Below, one piece after another: positions 7,190 through 11,476 of a stretch of DNA of 11,476 bases (positions within the stretch are counted from its first letter, which is position 1; each line of letters opens with the position of its first letter). A program made the translations under genes and the position numbers. Where the stretch lies: NCBI GenBank assembly GCA_026770585.1, contig MU646354.1:942928-954403 (forward strand), given 5' to 3'. The notes beneath the pieces were generated by a model that saw only the letters and a program-made list of their open reading frames with translations, did no database searches and was not told where the DNA came from. Source of the stretch: Baffinella frigidus (taxonomy: Eukaryota > Cryptophyceae > Cryptomonadales > Baffinellaceae).

Positions 7190-9161
7190 CTGGGGGGGGG
7201 TTATGTTACGAAGAGGTTATGAACCTCATGTTACGAAGAGGTTATGAACCTTATGTTAAGAAGAGGTTATGGTCCTCATGCACTAACAGCAGCCCGTCGG
7301 GGTCCACGCGGAACTCCACCTTGAGGGGGGTTATGTTACGAAGAGGTTATGAACCTCATGTAACGAAGAGGTTATGATCCTCATGCGCCTCCAGGAGCCC
7401 GTCGGGGTCCACGCGGAACTCCACCTTCCAGAGGGGGGGTTGATAGACTGAGGCGACACGCGAGAGCAGAAAGATGCTCTAGAGAGTCACCTGCCCAGAG
7501 TCATATATCACCAAGGATACGACGTATACGAAGATTGTGTTCCGAAGAGGTTATGATCCTCATGTTACGAAGAAGTTATGATCCTCATGCACTAACAGCA
7601 GCCCGTCGGGGTCCACGCGAAACTCCACCTTCCAGAGGGGTTGGGTGACCACACGGGTTTAGGGTTCAGGGTTCAGAGTTTCGCGTTGAGGGTTGCCTCA
7701 TAGGTCGTAATTTTTTTTAAACACACCGGTTCGAGTTTCCTGGTACGATGGGAATTTCCGAGTCGGAAAGCGGAACAGAGCTCTTTCCCCACCTGGGCTC
7801 CCGCGAGCGCTTGACTTCAAGGCGAGGCAAGCCACTGAAGTGACTTTCGCGGGGGCGCGTAAATCGACCGGGATTCAGGTCGCGCAGCAAGCCCCCCGCA
7901 GGGGACGCCGGAGGCTGGTTAGGCCCCCCTCCGATGTGAATGTGAAACAGTGTTAAACGTGGAGTAAAGTCACTTTTTTTTTCGACGGACCGACCACCGC
8001 GGCCATTCCTGATGGTGCGGGTGCTCCTGGTTCCGCGCAACAGCCATGCAACGTGGAGGGCGCTTTTGGCCGAGGACGGTACACCTATCCGCGGCCCAGA
8101 TGGCCATGCGGGGTAACCCGCACCTCTTTTGGCCGAGCGCGGTACACCTAAAGGGTACCTCGGCTTGCAGCTCCCCGGGGGAAACGGGAACCGGGACTAA
8201 CTCAGTAAGGGAGCTGCAAGCCGAGGTACACTTTGGGTGTACAACCCCCCCCCGTCGGTGAGTGAGTCAGTCCCGTTAGTCGGTCAGTGAGTGAGTTAGT
8301 CGGTTACTGAGTTAGTCCCGGTTCCCGTTTCCCCCGCCGGTTCGCGGACGAGATACACGTCCCTACGGGCTGCCTACCGTAGGGTCCTAGGTCTTATCGC
8401 TTAGGGATTATTCAACATCCCTTCGAAGTCCGCTATGTGGTGTACCTCGACTTGGAGTTCCCCGGGGTTCGCGGTCGGGATCCCGTCGAACACGAAGCTC
8501 CCGTCAAGCAAGAGCTAGTTGGCAATCGATCGGATAGAATACCTTATCTTGCGGTTACCCTTGTCAATTATTTGTGCGCATTCCGGCAACTTTTGCCAAT
8601 TTCAATAAAAAATAATAGAAGGACGCAGGACGTAAAATGACATGTAGCTCTCTCGCGTACCTCGACTTGGACCTCCCCGGGATTCGCGGACGGGATCCCG
8701 TCTCGAGTCTTTCTATTATTTCGCAACCGTAAATCCCGTGTCGAGTCTTTCTATTATTCGTGGTAGAGCCAATATGGTAGGACTTGGCCAAAGCGAAGTT
8801 CGAACTAGCGAGATTGCGAACTTCTAGATGGACTCTTTTGGACATGTAGTGTTTTAAATTCAAATTTTGCTGTACAAATCGGTGTTTACTAATAATTACG
8901 GTCCATCTAGAAGTTCGCAATCTCGCTTGTTCGAACTTCGCTTTGGCCAAGTCCTACCATATTGGCTCTACAAATCGTGGTACAAATAATGGATCTCTTT
9001 GCCTCCGGGCGCGGTACCTCGACTTGGAGTTCCCCGGGGTTCGCGGATGGGATCCCGTCGAGTACGAAGCTCCCCAGCATCTTGTTATCCTGCCGTACAG
9101 GGGTACCTCGCGCATAAGAACAGCGGGAGAGAGAGATAAAGAGAGAGAGAGAGAGAGAGAT

Positions 9162-9203
<42 letters not shown>

Positions 9204-11476
9204 CACGCGAGCGAGACCCGGGGTACCCACGCCAGACGTTACGCGGAGCAATTGTAAAACGCAATGGCTCAAGTAGAGTCCCTCTCAGGGACGTTCGATC
9301 CACTTTTAGCGTGTATTCCCCCCTGAAATCCGAGAAATTGACTTTGCGTGACGGGATTCCGTGGAGCACGAAGCTCCCCAGCATCTTGTTACCCTGCCGT
9401 ACCCACGCCAGGTCGTAACTCAGACTTTCAGATACAAGTCTTGTTTTAAATTTTGTACCCGGATCCGAAACTTTGTATTCGGGTCGGACGTGGAAAGGAC
9501 GAGGAGCTGCGAAATCGGTGGTGGCTACGTACCATTTAGTACCACGCAACGAACCGTTGCGTCTTGAAATGGGACCCCGTCGAGCACAAAGCTCCCCAGC
9601 ATCGTGTTATCCTGCCGTACAGGGGTACCTCGCGCATAAGAAACCGCCCCCCCCTAGGACCCTACAGTAGGACCATATGCCTAGAGTCCTGTGGTGGTCC
9701 TAGGGGGGTGCGGCATGGTCCTACTACGGGGGAGGACTAGATGGGTTCTTGGAGCCATTTCAAACATATCCGGCGGTTACTTTTCCGTCAAAGTCAATTA
9801 TTTATGGGCATTTCCGGCAACTTTTGCCGATTTCAAGGGAAAATGATAGATGGACGCAGGGCGTAAAATGACATGCAGCTCTCCCGCGTAGTACTGTAGG
9901 GCATCTTGCTATCCTGCCGTTTTTTGCGCCACCTACCACACAGCGGGCTACGAAGGGGATTTCCGGCCCATTTCAGGGGGAGTTTCCGTTACCTTATCTG
10001 TAGGAACCCCCCTATGTCCCTACGGGTTGCCTATCGTAGGGTCGTAGGTCTTATCGCTTAGGGGTTTTTCAAGATCCCTTCGAATTCCGCTGGACTTCCA
10101 CACGATGCTATCCATGCGAACAGATCCATAAGTTAATTATTGGATTATTGCCCAGGAAACAAGCCAAAAGTCAGCATTTGATCACGTTTCCGTACGGACA
10201 TCCGTACGGAAACGTGATCATTTCCCCATAATTTTTAAAATGTCCTTTTATTCTGTTCGCATGGATAGCCTCGTGTGGTTCGAAGAGATCGCAGGATGGG
10301 AGGCTCGGGGCTTCAATTATTTCGGGTTGCCTATCGTAGGGTTGTAGGTCTTATCGCTTAGGCTTTTTTCAAGACCCCTTCGAATTCCGCTGGACTTCGA
10401 AGGGATTGCAGGGTGGGAGGCTTGGGTTTGACCTTGACAAGGAGGCGCTCGCCCTCATACACGCGTATCAAGATGCCCGCCTGCCCACTCGGAACACTAC
10501 GGGAAACATCATGTACACATTCTTAACTTAATTATTGGATTGTTTCTGAAGAAGAATTCTCCCTCATACACTCGTACCAGGCCAAAAGGCTCTGAGGGTA
10601 ACAAAGAAGAAGAAGAAGAAGAAGGCGGACCTTGACAAGGAGGCGTTCGCCCTCATACACGCGTATTAAGATGCCCGCCTGCTGCTCCACCTGCAAGTCC
10701 CGCGACGATTCAGGGTTCGGCACCAGTCACCACACGGTGGGCTTCGAGGGTTTCGAGGCGGAGGGTGCGGTGGGCTCGCCATTATTTCGCCCCCCCCCAA
10801 AAATCACAGGTAAATTTCATTGGGGGGGGGGTTCAAAATGTACCTGTGAAATTTCGGGGGGGGGGGGCGAAGTAATGGCGAGCCCAAATTGAACTGTGAC
10901 AGAGCTAGAGTGTGTGTGGGGGGGGCACCTTGGTCGCGAGGCGGAGCGTGCGATGGGCGGGCAGCACTATATACTATATACTATATACTATATACTATAT
11001 GTACTATACTATATACTATGTACTATGTACTATGTACTATACACTATATACTATATACTATATACTATATACTATACACTATATACTATATACTATATAC
11101 TATATACTATATGTTCGAGTGTACCTTGGTCGCGAGACAGAGGGTGTGGTGGGCGGGCAGCACTATATACTAATACTAATACTATGTACTATATACTATA
11201 TACTATATACTATATAGTATATAGTATATAGTATATAGTATATACTATTTGTACTGTACTATGTACTATATACTATATACTATGTACTATATACTATACA
11301 CTATATGCTATATACTACATACTGTATACTATATACTATATACTGTCTTCGGTCGCTGCTAAGTGGTAGTACCCCCAAAATGGGGTCTCCGGGCTAGTAC
11401 AGTGTGTGGGGGGGTGCACCTTGGTAGCGAGGCGGAGGGTGCGGTGGGCGGGCAGTGCCGTCCCTCGCGGCACCAG
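7079..11476 (-). CDS. HSP70-like: Hsp70-family chaperone gene, partial; four exons of the substrate-binding domain
   Basis: Spliced minus-strand gene, join of 11420-11476, 10631-10690, 9018-9089 and 7079-7189, running off the right edge. The joined exons give 100 codons without a stop. They align without gaps to the beta-sandwich substrate-binding domain of Hsp70 (roughly residues 410-510 of a cytosolic Hsp70). Visible landmarks are PRGTALP (family PRNTTIP), ILIRVYEGER (VLIQVYEGER), DNKMLGSF (DNNLLGKF), DGIPSANPG (TGIPPAPRG) and VDPDGLL (IDANGIL). All junctions are phase 0 with GT donors and AG acceptors, and third positions are about 85% G/C. Hsp70 proteins bind exposed hydrophobic peptides in an ATP-controlled cycle. 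The ATPase domain would lie to the right of the window and the helical lid to the left. Compartment cannot be told from this piece. One intact copy of each exon suggests a working gene, but a pseudogene is possible because no downstream exon was found. Confidence 0.8.
7203..7277 (+). repeat. 25-bp minisatellite, first array
   Basis: Three units beginning ATGTTACGAAGAGGTTATG and ending CCTC; each contains the small palindrome GAGGTTATGAACCTC. Further pairs of units are at 7333-7382 and 7537-7586, always beside an exon D copy. Confidence 0.85.
7287..7319 (-). pseudogene. Partial exon D copy, acceptor side (copy d2)
   Basis: Acceptor CCTCAAG then VEFRVDPDGLL. Its upstream intron (G run plus 25-bp repeats on the plus strand) repeats that of full exon D, showing that acceptor, intron end and exon start were duplicated as one unit. 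Confidence 0.8.
7333..7382 (+). repeat. 25-bp minisatellite, second array
   Basis: Two units of the same repeat, between exon D copies at 7287-7319 and 7386-7424. Confidence 0.85.
7386..7424 (-). pseudogene. Partial exon D copy, acceptor side (copy d3)
   Basis: Acceptor CTGGAAG then VEFRVDPDGLLEA, two codons longer than its two siblings, then ATGAGG of the 25-bp repeat. Confidence 0.8.
7449..7534 (-). repeat. 85-bp dispersed repeat, copy 2
   Basis: Reverse complement of 5398-5483; starts GAGGCGACACGCGAGAGCAG. It lies in the intron before exon D. Confidence 0.8.
7537..7586 (+). repeat. 25-bp minisatellite, third array
   Basis: Two units between the 85-bp repeat and the exon D copy at 7596-7628. 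Confidence 0.8.
7596..7628 (-). pseudogene. Partial exon D copy, acceptor side (copy d4)
   Basis: Acceptor CTGGAAG then VEFRVDPDGLL; the homology ends at CTGCTG and continues TTAGTGCATGAGG into the 25-bp repeat array, the same breakpoint as the copy at 7287-7319. Confidence 0.8.
7657..7694 (+). repeat. Short telomere-like run
   Basis: GGGTTTAGGGTTCAGGGTTC then decayed GAGTTTCGCGTTGAGGGTT. Similar to 6303-6360 but shorter and more degraded. Confidence 0.6.
7695..8141. other. Intron C-D interior, no gene recognised
   Basis: A 107-codon open frame on the minus strand (7717-8040) has no recognisable domain and lies inside a proposed intron. CTTTTGGCCGAG..CGGTACACCTA is duplicated at 8063-8087 and 8126-8150. 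Confidence 0.5.
8142..8336. repeat. Two interleaved inverted repeats (A-B-A'-B')
   Basis: A (8142-8175) pairs with A' (8209-8242, 34 nt, two mismatches). B (8176-8208) pairs perfectly with B' (8304-8336, 33 nt). B lies exactly in the loop between A and A'. A includes the exon C donor border, so an inverted copy of that splice site sits on the plus strand at 8224-8227. Confidence 0.85.
8159..8353 (-). pseudogene. Exon C copy split by a fold-back insertion (copy i)
   Basis: 8159-8180 encodes PGELQAE followed by a GTACCC donor. The rest of the exon half (TTCGCGGACGAGAT, plus strand) resumes at 8340, after about 160 bp of inverted-repeat sequence. Joined in the mind, the two pieces correspond to the donor half of exon C. 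Confidence 0.6.
8357..8441 (+). repeat. CCTACGGTAGG-family repeat, right-end copy
   Basis: From GTCCCTACGGGCTGCC to CCGCTATGTGGT, the right two thirds of the 4938-5100 element including its right terminal repeat. It abuts the donor of exon C copy a. Confidence 0.8.
8446..8502 (-). pseudogene. Partial exon C copy, donor side (copy a)
   Basis: Encodes GSFVFDGIPTANPGELQVE with donor GTACAC; DNKML and the acceptor are absent. The right end of a CCTACGGTAGG-family repeat (8357-8441) begins three or four bases into the intron. Confidence 0.8.
8551..8659 (-). repeat. Duplicated intron segment, copy 1
   Basis: GCGGTTAC to CTCGCGTA, matching 9772-9890 (CCGGCAACTTTTGCC, GGACGCAGG.CGTAAAATGAC). It ends exactly at the donor of exon C copy b. 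Confidence 0.8.
8661..8701 (-). pseudogene. Partial exon C copy, donor side (copy b)
   Basis: Encodes DGIPSANPGEVQVE with donor GTACGC. The exon's first ten codons and the acceptor are absent. It lies on the 3' side of the full exon. Confidence 0.8.
8703..8760 (+). repeat. 38-bp tandem repeat
   Basis: TCGAGTCTTTCTATTATTTCG at 8703 and the near-identical TCGAGTCTTTCTATTATTCG at 8741, immediately left of the next fold-back element. Confidence 0.8.
8763..8971. mobile_element. Fold-back element, GTAGAGCCAATATGG ends (209 bp)
   Basis: Nearly perfect 70-bp arms and a 69-bp AT-rich loop containing TTTACTAATAATTACGG. It sits in the intron just downstream of full exon C. Recent by the identity of its arms; no clear target duplication. 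Confidence 0.85.
9018..9089 (-). CDS. Exon C of the Hsp70-like gene (72 nt), the only full-length copy
   Basis: Twenty-four codons from DNKMLGSFVLDGIP to GELQVE. The acceptor is GTACGGCAG before GAT AAC and the donor is GAG followed by GTACCG. The family counterpart reads DNNLLGKFELTGIP...GVPQIE, the same length. At least six shorter copies are scattered at 8159-9923. Those to the right keep the acceptor and those to the left keep the donor; only this copy has both splice sites and an uninterrupted exon. Confidence 0.82.
9127..9207 (+). repeat. (GA)n microsatellite
   Basis: GA tract with two GATAAAGA interruptions, in the intron just upstream of exon C. Confidence 0.95.
9349..9393 (-). pseudogene. 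Partial exon C copy, acceptor side (copy d)
   Basis: Acceptor GTACGGCAG followed by GNKMLGSFVLHGIPS, after which the sequence is unrelated. It keeps the 5' 45 nt of the exon. Confidence 0.8.
9569..9611 (-). pseudogene. Partial exon C copy, acceptor side (copy e)
   Basis: Acceptor GTACGGCAG followed by codons for DNTMLGSFVLDGVP, then homology stops. The 31 bp of intron before it (9612-9642) repeat those before the full exon C (9090-9120). Confidence 0.8.
9649..9724. repeat. Interleaved short inverted repeats with CCTAGGACC
   Basis: CCCCCCTAGGACC (9649-9661) pairs with 9696-9708. GTAGGACCATATGCC (9667-9681) pairs with GGCATGGTCCTAC (9712-9724). The two pairs interlock. Confidence 0.7.
9772..9890 (-). 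repeat. Duplicated intron segment, copy 2
   Basis: Counterpart of 8551-8659, next to exon C remnant h. In both copies the segment stops where exon C sequence begins. Confidence 0.8.
9901..9923 (-). pseudogene. Exon C remnant with acceptor (copy h)
   Basis: Minus strand ACGGCAG then GATAGCAAGATGCC matches the acceptor and first codons (DNKM) of exon C; the rest of the exon is deleted. The flank at 9772-9896 is a direct repeat of 8551-8659, which ends at the donor of exon C copy b, so this looks like an exon-intron unit with most of the exon removed. Confidence 0.65.
9935..10093 (+). mobile_element. CCTACGGTAGG-family element, right end lost
   Basis: Starts ACCACACAGCGGGCTACG and follows the 4938-5100 element to CCGCTG, then diverges into GGACTTCGAAG. 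MITE copy 3 is inserted four bases further right. Confidence 0.8.
10098..10278 (-). mobile_element. MITE, CCACACGAGG family, copy 3 (181 bp), with an empty site nearby
   Basis: Reverse orientation relative to copies 1 and 2. The central hairpin is perfect: 20-nt arms around CA. It is flanked by TT on both sides. The interrupted sequence (10023-10097 joined to 10281-10309) is repeated without the element at 10323-10426, where a single TT stands at the insertion point. This proves the ends and the 2-bp target duplication. It lies within proposed intron B-C of the Hsp70-like gene. Confidence 0.9.
10323..10426 (+). repeat. Duplicate of the MITE copy 3 target, empty
   Basis: CGGGTTGCCTATCGTAGGG to GGGAGGCTTGGG. 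It matches 10023-10097 plus 10281-10309, about 93% by eye, offset 300 bp, without the MITE. Confidence 0.9.
10433..10484 (-). pseudogene. Partial exon B copy, donor side
   Basis: A 55-bp direct repeat (10430-10484 against 10628-10682) with two or three mismatches. It encodes QAGILIRVYEGERLLVK with its GTCAAA donor but lacks the first codons and the acceptor of exon B. It lies on the 3' side of the full exon. Confidence 0.8.
10601..10624 (+). repeat. (AAG)n tract
   Basis: GTAACAAAGAAGAAGAAG and onward. The segment before it (AAGGCTCTGAGGGTAA) vaguely resembles the ends of the retroposon-like copies at 5910 and 6438, so it may be a third, decayed tail. Confidence 0.6.
10631..10690 (-). CDS. 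Exon B of the Hsp70-like gene (60 nt)
   Basis: Twenty codons starting VEQQAG and ending YEGERLLVK. The acceptor is TTGCAG before GTG GAG, and the donor is AAG followed by GTCCGC. The strand ILIRVYEGER is the strongest family signature in the window (VLIQVYEGER in typical Hsp70). The exon joins exon A and exon C in phase 0 without gap or overlap against the family. An (AAG)n tract lies directly downstream on the gene strand side, at 10601-10624. Confidence 0.82.
10741..10778 (-). pseudogene. Degenerate exon A copy (copy A''')
   Basis: Minus strand GCCCACCGCACCCTCCGCCTCG matches the AHRTLRL codons of exon A; the following bases are diverged and the donor is lost. The match breaks at GGGC, where the 10772-10885 palindrome begins. 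Confidence 0.55.
10772..10885. mobile_element. Fold-back element, GGGCTCGCCATTATTTCGC arms (114 bp)
   Basis: Arms GGGCTCGCCATTATTTCGCC with long C/G runs and an inner ACAGGTA/TACCTGT pair. Its left end coincides with the break in exon A copy A'''. Confidence 0.75.
10929..10967 (-). pseudogene. Partial exon A copy, donor side (copy A'')
   Basis: Encodes LPAHRTLRLATK followed by GTGCC. The intron flank GTGTGTGGGGGGG (plus strand, 10912-10924) also flanks the full exon A at 11403-11414, so exon end and intron start were copied together. It is truncated at the same GCAGCAC/satellite junction as copy A'. Confidence 0.75.
10968..11118 (+). repeat. CTATATA satellite, first block
   Basis: 7-bp unit CTATATA with CTATGTA and CTATACA variants, between exon A copies A'' and A'. 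Open in all three forward frames as a YYILYT repeat; not a protein. Confidence 0.95.
11125..11163 (-). pseudogene. Partial exon A copy, donor side (copy A')
   Basis: Encodes LPAHHTLCLATK and is followed by a GTACAC donor. The 5' part of the exon is missing: the homology stops at GCAGCAC (plus strand) where the CTATATA satellite begins, the same breakpoint as in copy A''. Confidence 0.75.
11164..11345 (+). repeat. CTATATA satellite, second block, with an orientation flip
   Basis: Same unit, but at about 11213 the array switches to the reverse complement (TATAGTA) for about 27 bp and back, forming a long AT-rich palindrome. Confidence 0.9.
11420..11476 (-). CDS. Exon A of the Hsp70-like gene (3' part, runs off the window)
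   Basis: Nineteen codons are visible, reading LVPRGTALPAHRTLRLATK. This matches the Hsp70 segment LIxRNTTIPTKxxQxFTTY position for position. The exon ends in AAG followed by a GTGCAC donor whose intron continues with a C run on the minus strand. The 5' limit is beyond base 11476. Three partial copies of this exon lie downstream in the following intron. Confidence 0.78.

Noticed and set aside
7203-7586. CRISPR-like repeats with exon pieces as spacers
   Set aside because: The 25-bp units are contiguous, and the intervening pieces are copies of exon D with splice acceptors.
7717-8040. 107-codon minus-strand open frame
   Set aside because: Lies inside the proposed intron between exons C and D and shows no domain.
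8907-9549. Two minus-strand open frames of 121-154 codons as complete genes
   Set aside because: They contain exon C or its copies but read through GA tracts and splice sites; the homology stops at the GT and AG borders.
10889-11231. Three overlapping open frames of about 100 codons rich in YYILYT
   Set aside because: Pure translation of the CTATATA satellite in all frames; no start context, no domain.
1-11476. tRNA or rRNA genes
   Set aside because: No cloverleaf with a plausible anticodon arm and GTTCRA box, and no recognisable rRNA core sequence, was seen by eye on either strand.

Overview
This is eukaryotic nuclear DNA. There are no bacterial-style operons or ribosome-binding sites. The window is packed with fold-back (inverted-repeat) elements, microsatellites, minisatellites and telomere-like TTTAGGG/TTGAGGG runs, and the only convincing coding sequence is split into short exons with GT-AG borders on the minus strand. 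TTTAGGG-type repeats fit a plant, a green alga or another protist. The species cannot be named from the sequence; a repeat-rich alga is my best guess (inference).

Right part (about 6.8-11.5 kb), minus strand: part of a spliced Hsp70-family chaperone gene. Four full-length exons lie in order from right to left at 11420-11476 (runs off the window), 10631-10690, 9018-9089 and 7079-7189. They are 57, 60, 72 and 111 nt, all phase 0, each with GT/AG at the expected borders. They join into 100 codons with no stop and about 85% G/C at third positions, and align without gaps to the beta substrate-binding domain of Hsp70. The next (lid) exon was not found; it is either left of the window or too diverged to see.

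The introns are littered with partial copies of the same exons, and these follow a rule. Partial copies on the 5' side of a full exon keep the acceptor and the exon's 5' end. Those on the 3' side keep the donor and the exon's 3' end. Several share intron flanks with the full exon. This is what repeated tandem duplication across a splice junction would leave, and it suggests introns that grew by copying their own borders. Two partial copies abut or are interrupted by palindromes.

Left part (1-6.8 kb): no gene recognised. If the chaperone gene is intact this could be one long intron; otherwise it is intergenic. It holds at least a dozen fold-back elements of about 70-310 bp. One family is a MITE of 181-182 bp with 26-bp terminal repeats starting CCACACGAGG, present three times in the window. 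One of its copies sits beside a near-identical empty target site that shows a 2-bp target duplication. Other contents are a 78-bp retroposon-like insertion with a perfect 11-bp target duplication and an AAG tail, a dispersed family with CCTACGGTAGG-like cores, a 22-bp minisatellite joined to an interstitial telomere-like array, and TC, GA, ATAA and CTATATA satellites.
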